Assembly: GCF_008831285.2 (NCBI RefSeq)
Contig: NC_045138.2
Location: 246,001-310,000, forward strand
Reading direction: 5' to 3'
From: Nymphaea colorata
Lineage: Eukaryota; Streptophyta; Magnoliopsida; Nymphaeales; Nymphaeaceae
DNA length: 64,000 nucleotides
Shown: piece after piece, positions 12,128 to 26,345 of the stretch
How the letters are laid out: every line of letters starts with the position of its first letter
Position numbering within the stretch: the stretch's first letter is position 1
Notes under the pieces: generated by a model
What the model saw: only the letters and a program-made list of their open reading frames with translations
Databases searched by the model: none
Told to the model about the DNA's origin: nothing
Made by a program: the position numbers and the translations under genes

Positions 12128-13386
12128 CCTCCCGTGGACGTATCTCACGAGTGGTCGATCGACGACCGTCTGGTTAAACTATTAATCGGATGGTCGAGAT
12201 GTAGTACATAATACGACCGCATGAAGGGGGATTGGGATTCTGACAGCAGCCTTGAGTTTATCATTTGACTAAGGATTGCATACTTGAAGGCATTTGGCGA
12301 GAAGAACAATGTGTTCCTGCAATATATTTTCTTTAAACGTGTTTTAAGAATCCTATGTTCAATGTTCAACTGTTGGATCCGAAGGCAACAGTTTATAGAC
12401 TGCTTACGAGGGCATCGGTAATAGGAACATTAATATAGTGTTTTAAGAATCTGTCACAAAGATTGAGATATAGATTTATATAATATTAGTTTAATCTTTG
12501 TGACCAATTCATGAAACATTGTATTGGTGTTATTACTGTAAAATACACCGCCTAACGTTCAACGGTAAGCTACCAATAATGCATTGATGTTCATGTTGCT
12601 TTGGAAATATCACAATTATATCATGCTTCCTAACAAAATGCAACATATCAATCGAAACATCACACTCTTCAAAACATCATACATGTTTGAAACTAATATC
12701 ACTCTACAATCACATTATGATGACCTCCAATTTAGTTTTTCCCTTACACAACTATTAGTTTTCTTTTCTTGTAATAGTTAAGTTTGCATGCATGATTTTG
12801 TATATGCTTAAATATTTCCTAGACAAAAACAACTTCCAAAAAATTCCGTGAAATATTATCAGCGAAAGTTAGGATCTTGATCTTAACCATGCGCTAAACC
12901 ATGTTCTAGGGTTTTAGAAACCATGGGAAACAAATTACCAAAGCATTTATTTGAATGAAACAAGCAAGACCAACCATGCATTTGCTGTTAGCCATTAAAT
13001 TTAGTTTTGGATTTTACCTGCATGTGTCAGTAAAGCTTCGACTTCCTCCAAACACCTTGTGGGCAGAAGAAAAAGTTGCTACCACAAGAGTGACCATGTT
13101 CTTCAACAAAATCACAGCCACGACCACGACCAGGACCTATTTGTGATAAGCATTTCATTAATGACCATGGTAATTGGTGGATCCAGTTGGCAAAATTTCC
13201 GGAGCATAATTTCTTGAAAAGGGCACCAAAATACAAGTCTAGGTTTTTTATTTTTCCGGTAAGAATAGTATCCTTCCGACCATTAATGCTGAAAACCAGT
13301 TAGGTCTTTAACCAGTACGCAGTTTATTTAACTGGTCAGACATCAAGCTAAACCCTAATGCCCAAAACAGTAACTTACTTATAATT

Positions 13387-13926
13387 AGGGGTGAACAACT
13401 AGTCGAGCTACTCGAAGTCGACTCATTAAAGCTCGGCTCGTGAATGAGTTCGAGCCGAGTCATTTGCTTAACGAGTCGAGCTCGAGTTCATGAGTTGAGT
13501 TGTCCAAGTAATCGAGTTGAGTTTGAGCTCAATAAGTAACTGCCAAGTCAAGTTCAAACCTTAGTTGAGTTTGTCGAGCCTTGATCAAGTGGATATATTC
13601 AAACGAGTTTACGAATTTGTCGAGCCTTAATCGACTTGAGCTCAAACTCAACGCGTAAAGATGAATATCAATTCTACTCAAACAAGTTTGCCGAGCCTTA
13701 ACCGAGTTGAACTCATGTTCAACACGTAACGATGAATATCAATTCTATTCAAACAAGTTTGTCGAGCTTTAATCAAGTCGAACTCGAGCTCAACACGTAA
13801 CTATCGAGTCAAGCTGCTTCCATCGAGCTATTCTTGATCTCGAACTAAGTCAAGCTCAAGGTTTCATTAGCCGAGCCAAGCTCAAGTTGACTAAACTCGG
13901 GCTTGACTCGGCTTGTGTTCACCTCT
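13387..13926. mobile_element. 540-bp foldback TIR element, TCGAG dialect
   Basis: The left terminus AGGGGTGAACA and right terminus (reverse complement) AGAGGTGAACA match at 10 of 11 positions. They are flanked by direct repeats ACTTATAATT (13377-13386) and ACCTATAATT (13927-13936), 9 of 10 identical, which is a good target-site duplication. The interior is almost entirely TCGAG, CGAGC and AACTCG words in both orientations, with a partly repeated block ('gatgaatatcaattct') near 13664 and 13731. It carries no coding capacity. A DNA transposon of MITE or foldback type is the best reading; a TSD of 8-10 bp would fit hAT or Mutator. Confidence 0.65.
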
Positions 13927-13962
13927 ACCTATAATTTTGTTTCACGTTTGTTCTCACATTAA

Positions 13963-14275
13963 GGGTCCGTTTGAATGCACGTAACTTTCTAATCAAGCTG
14001 AAACTGTAGTTCAAATTTAGTGAAAAGTTGCAGCAAGAAAAATGCAGAACTTTAGTGCCCGGATTTTTTGACGCCAGTATAGAACTTTAGTACCAGAATT
14101 AATGTTCCACCTGTTTAAATGGAACTTACTGTTTAAATGTAACAAAAGTTCTATGAATTCAAACAAATGACATAAATGAATTGTGAAACAAAAGTTTCAC
14201 TGAAAAAGGTACCAGGTATTAAATACCCAATAGTTTTAATCTCGGGTATTTACTTCTCTGTATTCAAACGGCCCC
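13963..14275. mobile_element. 313-bp MITE with 17-bp TIRs
   Basis: The left end GGGTCCGTTTGAATGCA and the reverse complement of the right end, GGGGCCGTTTGAATACA, match at 15 of 17 positions. The 313-bp interior is AT-rich and non-coding. The GGGNCCGTTTGAATNCA terminus is of a kind common among plant MITEs. The flanks (TTAA on the left, TGAG on the right) do not give a clear target-site duplication, so the superfamily is left open. It inserted just downstream of the foldback element at 13387-13926. Confidence 0.6.
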
Positions 14276-14432
14276 TGAGAAAACTTTTGAGCTGAAGGCA
14301 TTCTGGTCAAAAACTAACAATATCTGAAAAACTAAGCATTTTTGGAGAGAGGTACATGATCAAGAAGCGACAATATTGTAATTTTCAATTTGTTTGAGGG
14401 CTAAAGTAAACCTTCCATTTCCACCAACCTGG

Positions 14433-14463
<31 letters not shown>

Positions 14464-14865
14464 AAAAAAAGAAAAAAGAAAAATGCTTAATCTTAAAACA
14501 TTTGAATCTGGCCTTTTCTGCCACCAATGTACCTTTTTTTTTCAGAACTTAAAGAAAAATCAATTAAATGTCTAATAATGCAGATTCTTTTTCCCTTCTC
14601 AGAAATTGGCAAAAATCTAAAGATCCCCCATACTAGAAGGGGGGGAAATGTTTTCTTTCTTAAAATGCAACATATCTAGGCCTCACGCCACCATTTTCTA
14701 TATATTTCCTTCAACACAAAAATCAGAGTTAATATTGATAATTCTTGATAATTCATAAAAGAAAAGATTAGATATCTGAGGAAAAAGATTACCTCCAAGA
14801 GCTGAAAAATCCCACAAGCCGCTAGTTGCACATGGTTCCCTAGCACAAAACCCTAATTAAGCAAA
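14276..14865. other. Intergenic DNA upstream of the YUCCA promoter repeats
   Basis: No gene is recognised. An (AT)n(GA)n tract lies at about 14434-14465, followed by A-rich and AT-rich unique sequence. Confidence 0.4.
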
Positions 14866-15290
14866 CACCAAATCTAGCGGCACTATAATCTTTATGTTGC
14901 ACGCGCGCAGGCAACATACACACACACACATAAGAAAACACCAAATTTGAGGGCACCGTTTTCTTCATATTGCATGCACGTGCACAACACAAGCATACAC
15001 ATGAAGGCAAATGTAACACAAAATTCGAAGGCAGCATTTTCTTTGTATACCTTGCATGCACGCAGGCAATACACACACACACACAAACAAAGGCATATAT
15101 GTATATATACATAAGGGAACACCACCATTTTCCTTATGTTGCATACATGTAGTGAACACACACAGAGACTCATATATATTGAGAAAAGGCCAATGTTGAC
15201 GGAATCAAATCATTTACGTTGCATGCACACAGGCAACACACACACACACACACACACACAGAGGCAGAGGAACATATATCAGAAACGGCC
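14866..15290 (+). repeat. Degenerate ~80-bp tandem array carrying TTGCATGCAC cores, upstream of YUCCA
   Basis: Five diverged repeats are anchored on a TTGC(A)TGCA-like core at 14897, 14970, 15052, 15139 and 15219 (spacings 73, 82, 87 and 80). Each unit has a 'caccaaat/ggca' lead, a T-rich 'ttttcttcat' stretch, the core, a 'caggcaac' word and an (AC)n tail. Copies at 14970, 15052 and 15219 have an intact TTGCATGCAC. The core contains CATGCA, the RY element bound by B3 seed regulators (established knowledge), and the copy at 14970 also contains CACGTG. The array ends about 95 bp before the YUCCA ATG, so it lies in the promoter or leader. A regulatory role is inferred. Confidence 0.65.
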
Positions 15291-15383
15291 AGGTTTCATG
15301 GCGGGTATAAGAAAAAACTTGGCTATAGAACTTGAAGAGAGATCCGTAGATAGGATCATCTGGAGGTGGCAGAGAAGAGAACC

Positions 15384-19912
<4,529 letters not shown>

Positions 19913-20117
19913 TAGCATTACATCATATCTAAAGTCATATATACTGTTAAACTGGTTCCCTTGTTATGATTGGCAATGTCATATAATATGCGAGCCCATA
20001 GTAAGCAGAGTAACGTATGTGTGTGTGTGTGCGGGCACATACAATTCGAGCTAGTCATATAAATTGACCAAAGGTGTGGATGGTAAATGTTTATCGTCTG
20101 TCAGGTGAGATTGAATG

Positions 20118-20276
20118 AATTAATTTTTTTAAGATGAGCAAGAGATTAACAACCCATTGCCGGAAAAAGATGCTCAAAGGTTCCTCCATTTCTCCTATTA
20201 ATTTTTTTAATATGAGCAAGATATTAACAACCCATTGACGGAAAAAGATTTTCAAAGGTTCCTCCGTTTCTCCTAC
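20118..20276. repeat. 78-bp tandem duplication
   Basis: Two copies starting at about 20120 and 20198 share 'ttaatttttttaa(g/t)atgagcaag' and 'ttaacaacccattg(c/a)cgg', with a few substitutions. They lie about 200 bp after the YUCCA stop codon. Confidence 0.7.
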
Positions 20277-21178
20277 CTCCAAGATCCTGAAAAAAAGTGA
20301 GAGAGAGAAAAATTATTGGTGTTTTGAATTTATAGCATGCTCAAAGCCTCAAACTGCTTATCTTTTTTTTTATATATATATATGTTTTACTCATCAGATG
20401 AAGTGTAGTTCGGACATAATATAAATTCAAACATTCATATTTATTCCATCAAATCTGGTGTGAAAAATTATCAACACATTTCTTTATATATATATATATA
20501 TATATATAGATGGCCGACTGTGTGTGTATAGTAGTTGACGTTTACAGAACTCAGCGATGGAAAAGAAGGGCATATATGACGACACTCGATTGAACCTTTT
20601 CATCAGATTCATGAGGTTAGACAACAGGTTCCCATTAGCTAGCAATTAAGAGCTCATTTTATTTGTGCAGCAGCAGTACTTGGATGGCACCATGAGGCTT
20701 GTTAAGAGCCATATTTATACGATTATTTGACAAGATAAGGCAACGCTGACATAGTAAATCATTTTTATTAGAAAAAAAAAAACAGGAGAACAAGGCATTA
20801 AAGTCAAACATTGTCAAAATGACATTCTTCTTATATAGTTTCCTGTGCCGTGTACCACATGTGAATGGATTATTGTTCGTGATCCAGTAAAAAAAAACAA
20901 AAAATTGAAACATATTATTGTTCATGTTCAAATCCAAATATGAATTTGAATCCGAAAGATCCAAATTTGAGTTTAAAAACATATTTTTTTAATTTAATCG
21001 AGCCGGGTCTGGATTTCAGGTGTCAAATCGATGCCTAGGCTTAGTATAACCTAGCTGGTTGGTTTAAAATTTTAAACTACAAATAGTTAATGTGCGGCAC
21101 TTTAGTTGACCGTATATGCCCCAGAGCAGAAGGAAAGAGAAAAGATTTTCAAGTCTTTGAAGTATCTTGCCCACAACA

Positions 21179-21254
21179 ATTCTCAGTGCCAACTTAATTA
21201 ATAAAATATGTGGTTCATTCTCAGTGCCAACTTAATTAATAAAATATGTGGTTC
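21179..21254. repeat. 38-bp perfect tandem duplication
   Basis: The unit beginning TCTCAGTGCCAACTTAATTA is repeated exactly at 21181 and 21219. Lack of divergence suggests a recent slippage or repair event. Confidence 0.8.
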
Positions 21255-23107
21255 ATTTTTGTCACAATTTTTACATAATATATTTTATTTCTTATGGTGA
21301 GCTTTTCTTTTCAAATTTCTCAACTGCTAACAAAGAAGTAAACTTAGGCAGGCTGGAACATTCTTCTAGACTTTATTGGGTGGATGGTAGCATAGAAAAT
21401 TCTTATTTGGTGGGGGCCTTGTTTAGGGATGTGAAGATGATAGATAGACCCGTTACCAGATCCAACTACTAATTGGATAGTGACTGATAGAAGACGGGTT
21501 CGGACTAGGGCTTAGAGACAAACTTAAAATTCCATCATACATTTGACAAATCACCTCATATTTACATTCACAAATCTAATTGATTTTTTTATTCCGGACC
21601 ATAAATCTTAAAAAGTAAGTGGTTTCGAGAATTATAAATCTGATTATACAAAATAGTTGGTGCCGATTATATATATATATATATATAGCCTTTGAGAATC
21701 ACCAACATTGTTTAATCGATTAAAAGAAAACATTGACAAAAATGTGATGAATATTTTTGACATAGTTCGCACATTTAGTCATGAACAATTATGAGGCCAA
21801 GTATTAAACGCGCGCCTTTTGTCTTCTAGCTTTAAGTTTAGTAAAGGATTTTTTTGTTTGGAGGATCATTTTCTGGTAAAAATTCAAAAATAATACTCAT
21901 GTTTCCGACTTTTGGCAAGAAGCCTCACTTTTGTCTATGACCGAAAAAGAATGGTTTCATGTTAAATCATCTTATGAAGAAAAGATGTGAAGCTTTGGAT
22001 ACTTTCACTTATTTTTTCAACTTGAAAACTGGGTAGGAAAAGAAATGCTTCAATGTGGTTTAACCCAAATTTGGCCTGTATTCTACAAAAACTGCCAACA
22101 GCAAGCCCTTATTTGGCAGTTGTGTGAAAGATGAAGCATCTATAAGAAAATGAAAAAAAAAAAGTGGAAATGGAGTCAAATGCAAACAAAGGAAGCCCTT
22201 TGATCCCTTTTTCAAATAATTCTCAACCTGAGCCGCTTTCAGTAATTCGTATTCAAAGGGAAGTTTATTGAGAAAATAGTGATGTGTTAGTTGGATTTAA
22301 TAGAGGAGACCTTTCTCAAACCGTGTGCTTGACTTCGCAATAATGGGAACTACACCTTTGGACTGGTTCAAAATTCTGCGTTAGTCGGACCCACGTTTTC
22401 TGGATCTGGATCCTGGGTCTCTCATGGCCACATATGCGTGGTGGATTCAAGATCAAGAACATATTTGTCAAATCCAGCTCATTTAGACTTAACACACAGT
22501 TGATTTCCAATTTGGGTGCTATAATTTGAAATTATGCTCCAATCCGATACGGTAAACCAGATCCAACCTGATTTGAGCCAGATCCAGAGCCTTGTGGTGT
22601 ATCCCTATAAAGATATCGAATTTGGTAGGGACGAAAAATCAATACAGATACAATTACGAGTTATTCGAAAGCAGAGACGCTTTGAGAATGTCTTATGAAT
22701 ATGCTTCAAATTTGAAATAGATTCATGAGACATTAGTTTGCGATTCAAAAGACAATGCCAAACAAACTCTTGAGAATCCAATTGTTTATCAGATCCGATT
22801 ATATTAATTTGGGTCAATTGTATATGGGACCCAAACACAATCCATCAACATCTTTTTAGAGAGATAGAAGGAGAGAGAGAGTGTGTGTGTGAGAGATTTG
22901 AAGAAGGTTCAGAAGAGCTACATTCTCTTCCTAAAAATCTGCAACTCAATGATTGATGTGCTGTAAGGTTAATGGCACAAACTTTGAAGCCTTCTTTCTT
23001 TCTCTCTCAAGATCCAAACAGAACTGAATTTGATTTAATACTGCAAAAAAGAAGAAGCTATGTATATTTGGTGCATCCCCAAAATGAAAAAAAAGACAAT
23101 ATATTCA

Positions 23108-24109
23108 TCAAACATGGAACTGCTCTAATTGAACAGCACTGTCCTTGAGAGGAACATACTCCCCAAGATACACCTCCAAGTGATCAGACAGGCAGGACTT
23201 GTCAATGTTCTCATGGTGGTAGGACTTGCAGACAAAGTAGACCACCGTCTGGATCACCAGCCCCAACAAGATCCACATGCAGAGAACCACCACCAGGGCG
23301 AGCCCGGACGCCACCGCCGCGCCCACCCCGCCGCTCCACTCCCGGCGAACGACCAGCTTCCCGAACAGAAACTGGATTCCGGCGTACAACAACGAAAGCT
23401 GGATGAACACGGCGACGGCGACGGCCAGCTTCCCCTTGATCAGGTCCTTGCTCTTCTCCATCGCCGACAGGCCGTACCGGTCCTCGAGCACCGAGATGAC
23501 GCTCGCCAAGTGCCAAATTACGCTTATGTAGACGAGGCCGACGAAGAACAGTATTGTCACCATGATCATCACTATCAAGCTCGCTATCCCATATCCGAGG
23601 ATGATGAATATCATCACGATTATCAGTATGGATATGAAATTGTACCCCAGAATAATGGCAAACATCCACAGAAACGTCACCATAAGTCGCTTCCAGACCT
23701 TGGGTACGACTGACATGATCCTCCTGTAAGTCATGTCCTTGCCGGAATATATGCAGGCGATTGCGTACACGACGGCAGATGTCGATAGGAGAGAGAAGAT
23801 GAGCACCATGACCAGGTAGGCGGCCTTGAAGAGGAGGAAGGTGGTCCATTCAGAGGAGAGGTTCTTGAGGATCTGGTCGTGGGCGGCGCCGGCGGCGGGT
23901 TGGTCGTCGAGGGCCTCCTCGTTGCGGTCGATCTTGGCGAATATGGCGTCGGAGATCTGGACGTGGGCGAGGAAGATGAAGGAGAGGGGGAGGACGAGGG
24001 TGAGGGCGATCTTGGTGAAGAGCTTCCTCCGTAAATTGATGATCTTGAAGGCTTCATGGTAGATGCCAAAGAAACCCAAGAATTGGAGTTCCTCTGGTTC
24101 TCTGTCCAT
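23108..24109 (-). CDS. Plant multi-pass membrane protein of unknown function (At5g44860/At4g19950-like)
   Basis: Single-exon gene of 333 aa. The start is the ATG at 24109 (MDREPEELQFLG), because related plant proteins begin with this M-D-x-EPEEL word; the open frame continues upstream only through non-ATG codons. Six or more hydrophobic segments are visible (about 33-50, 91-119, 142-180 as two, 181-205, 227-248 and 264-294). A conserved-looking polar stretch, VISVLEDRYGLSAMEKSKD (204-222), sits between membrane segments. The protein likely resides in an internal or plasma membrane. The molecular function of this plant family is not known to me. The tail YVPLKDSAVQLEQFHV is polar. Coding GC is much higher than the flanks, supporting a real gene. 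An open frame on the opposite strand (23129-23713) is its shadow. Confidence 0.85.
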   Translation of the reverse strand: MDREPEELQFLGFFGIYHEAFKIINLRRKLFTKIALTLVLPLSFIFLAHVQISDAIFAKIDRNEEALDDQPAAGAAHDQILKNLSSEWTTFLLFKAAYLVMVLIFSLLSTSAVVYAIACIYSGKDMTYRRIMSVVPKVWKRLMVTFLWMFAIILGYNFISILIIVMIFIILGYGIASLIVMIMVTILFFVGLVYISVIWHLASVISVLEDRYGLSAMEKSKDLIKGKLAVAVAVFIQLSLLYAGIQFLFGKLVVRREWSGGVGAAVASGLALVVVLCMWILLGLVIQTVVYFVCKSYHHENIDKSCLSDHLEVYLGEYVPLKDSAVQLEQFHV

Positions 24110-24574
24110 CTCCACCACCAGAGTCTCTCTCTCAACTCTCAAGTCTCCCTTTCGAAGGAGATGGAGATGACTTTCCTTCTTGTTGATTTTCTATCTCCCG
24201 GGAAAGGATGCGGTATGATATAGGAAGCGTATTGAAAATGAGGTACGAGAGTAGCCACGGTTGTCCACTGATTAACAAAACTGCCATCGAGATCGGAACT
24301 ACTTTGAGGTTAACGATGAAGACAATTACCGGGCAAAAAAATTTATTGCAAAAATTTCAAAGAAAATTTCAGTACCATTAATTCTTTAAATTTTGAGCAG
24401 CAAGAGTCTTTGTTTCTCTAAGTTTTAGTTTTATTTTTTATTTTTTTTAGCAAAGGAAAGTAGTGGGGAGTTCGGATCTTTTGATAGAGGCCACTAGAGT
24501 CACTGCATTAGGTATGATGTGGGTGTTTCACTTAATTTTTAAGTAATCACAGAGTCATTTTTTATTTTTATTTT

Positions 24575-24845
24575 TTTTTTCCCTAGAATTTGCGAGTTTA
24601 CATGAATGTCACAAAAACGTGTATAAGTATTCTATGCTGAGGAATTTCTCATATACATGTAGAGAATAAAATGGAAAAATCTCCGTAAATTTTTTAAAAA
24701 TTTAAAACACTTAATATATCTTGAAAATTATAAAAAATACGAAAAAACGCAAAAAAAACGTGTATAATATGCATATAATAAGCGTTTTTTTCACTTTTTT
24801 TTATTTTTTGGCATTTTTTTTAAAAAGGCACATTTTGTAGACTGA
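24575..24845. repeat. AT-rich dispersed repeat, copy 1
   Basis: Shares an ordered series of words with 34450-34760: 'gag(t/g)a..tat(t/a)', 'ctgaggaatttct', 'aaatttttaaaaa', 'ttgaaaattataaaaaata' and 'tttttttcactttt...tttttggc/tctggtg'. No coding capacity was seen and the ends are undefined. Confidence 0.45.
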
Positions 24846-26180
24846 CTATGTTTTTGCGCATTATTCAAGACGACGAGTTTTTTATGACAGTGACCCATAC
24901 TAAATGCATGGGTCCTAAATCATCTGGTTTTGACCCGAACCATGGTGAAGAACCAATAATAAATGGTTGGGGACAGAATGAGATGAGTAAGATTTATGGG
25001 TCGCAATTTTGGATAAATAAGCTAGTAAGAAACGGGATGTCTCTTCTCAGTGAACTTAATATGGTGAAGATGCAGATTTGACAACCTTTTAGTTAAGAAG
25101 AGTTTAGAGCAATGTGGATATGGATTTGTATCAGATTGAGCTTTAACCAATGCATTCTATTTTGGTTTAGCAGATTTTTCCTCTTACCATATGCTGGGTT
25201 GGAGCAAATTCGATGTCCTAATTTGAAACCGTACTGGGTTTATAATCAATCGGATCAGGTGCGGTGGCCTCCGAGATCCTAAAGTGGGAATCTATGTCCG
25301 TTCTCAAATCAGATCCAAAATTTATATCCAATTTGAAACATTTAGGCCCTAAACTCAGATTCGTTTCGAGTCTTTTGTTGGATTTACTTGTGGAATCTCA
25401 TCGGATCCACATAACACATTCGTTTCGAGAGAGAAAGGGAACGATGAAAACAGGTCGGATTCAGATTAGGGCAAATTTTATTGGATTGGACCTAACCAGT
25501 TTTTATGGAATTGGGTTTAGATTCAAACTCCCATCCAGACTTCAATTTTCAAAATTGAATTCAGATGTGATCCGCATAAGATCCAAAAAGTCACAAATAA
25601 TCAGGTTGGATCTTTATCGGATCCCGGCCGAATGTTGGACTCGGATCTAGATTTCACTGTGAAAACGCGTACATATCCAAATCCGAATATAATTAGCAAA
25701 TACGATTTACCTCATGCTAAAAATCCAGACCCATGAGGGAGGGAGAGAGAGAGAGACATTGACCATCTCTGTAATATGAAGAGAAACTCAGGGCACTTGC
25801 ATTGAGGGAAGCTTCCATGGTGGTCTATAACTATAAGACGTCGCCGTGTGAGCTGGGTTGCCCAACTCAGTCAAAGTCAACGAGCCTCGGCTTGGAGACT
25901 ACGGAAAGCGGCCGGACTCTCTCTCCTAACCGCAATTACCGAAGCGTACTGAAGACAAATAGAAAAGGCCAGATATGTCCTCGTGTCTGGTAAAAAGGAA
26001 ACTGCGTTTTTATGTCACCAGCTTCCAATATTGAACTTCTTATCTTCCTTCCACTGATGCCCCATTCGGTTGCAACATCGAAAGCCTTTCTTCGTTCTTA
26101 AGCGATGTCCCTATCTTATGATGACGGGGGTAAAATTGTCAAGTCAATTACGTCGTGTTTGTAACGCTCGATTTCAGTAA

Positions 26181-26214
26181 CTGCGACACTTTATCAAAAG
26201 ACAAAGTGTCGCAG
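26181..26214. other. 12-bp perfect hairpin
   Basis: CTGCGACACTTT (26181-26192) and AAAGTGTCGCAG (26203-26214) are exact reverse complements separated by 10 bases. No gene context for a terminator or small RNA is apparent, so function is unknown. Confidence 0.6.
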
Positions 26215-26252
26215 ATTTCACCTTCTCTGTTTCGCTTGTTGAGCTCAATGAT

Positions 26253-26345
26253 GCGTAGTGTAATTGGGCGGGTAGGTTGGCACACTTTGGTCAGGTCTTC
26301 GGTTCAATTCTCAAAAGCATTCCATTTTAGGTTGAAGGGTGCCAT
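26253..26345 (+). mobile_element. SINE-family fragment, copy 2
   Basis: A box-B-like word CGGTTCAATTCTC (about 26300-26312) is followed by TTAGGTTGAAGGGTGCCATTG, matching the body of the copies at 2848-2980 (AGGTTGAAGGGTATACCATTG) and 48863-49050 (AGTTGAAGGGTGTCCC). The fragment is 3'-truncated. Confidence 0.4.

Larger units (their letters stand above)
10223..13376. other. Intergenic DNA downstream of RABC
   Basis: The first few hundred bases should hold the RABC 3' UTR. No further gene is recognised. Features are a GT-rich and AC-rich pair at 10800-10872 that could fold together, a local 84-bp-spaced duplication at 11142-11251, and an (AC)n(AT)n tract at about 12079-12125. Short open frames at 11460-11650 and 11860-12185 have no recognisable domain. 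Confidence 0.4.
19913..23107. other. Intergenic DNA between YUCCA and the membrane-protein gene
   Basis: The first bases are the likely YUCCA 3' UTR. No gene is recognised. Contents are a 78-bp duplication (20120-20275), (AT)n tracts (about 20371-20384, 20484-20508 and 21671-21688), a 38-bp duplication (21179-21254), GGATC-dialect text (20935-21015, 22370-22620 and 22740-22840), and a GA/GT-rich tract (22860-22900) in the 3' flank of the convergent gene. Confidence 0.45.

Noticed and set aside
23129-23849. Frames of 194 and 212 codons overlapping the membrane-protein gene
   Set aside because: They are shadows of the real minus-strand gene; the translations lack membrane segments or any known motif.
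25802-26000. Small coding gene in GC-richer sequence
   Set aside because: The 63-codon frame has no recognisable motif, no splice context and no relatives in the window; left as unassigned.
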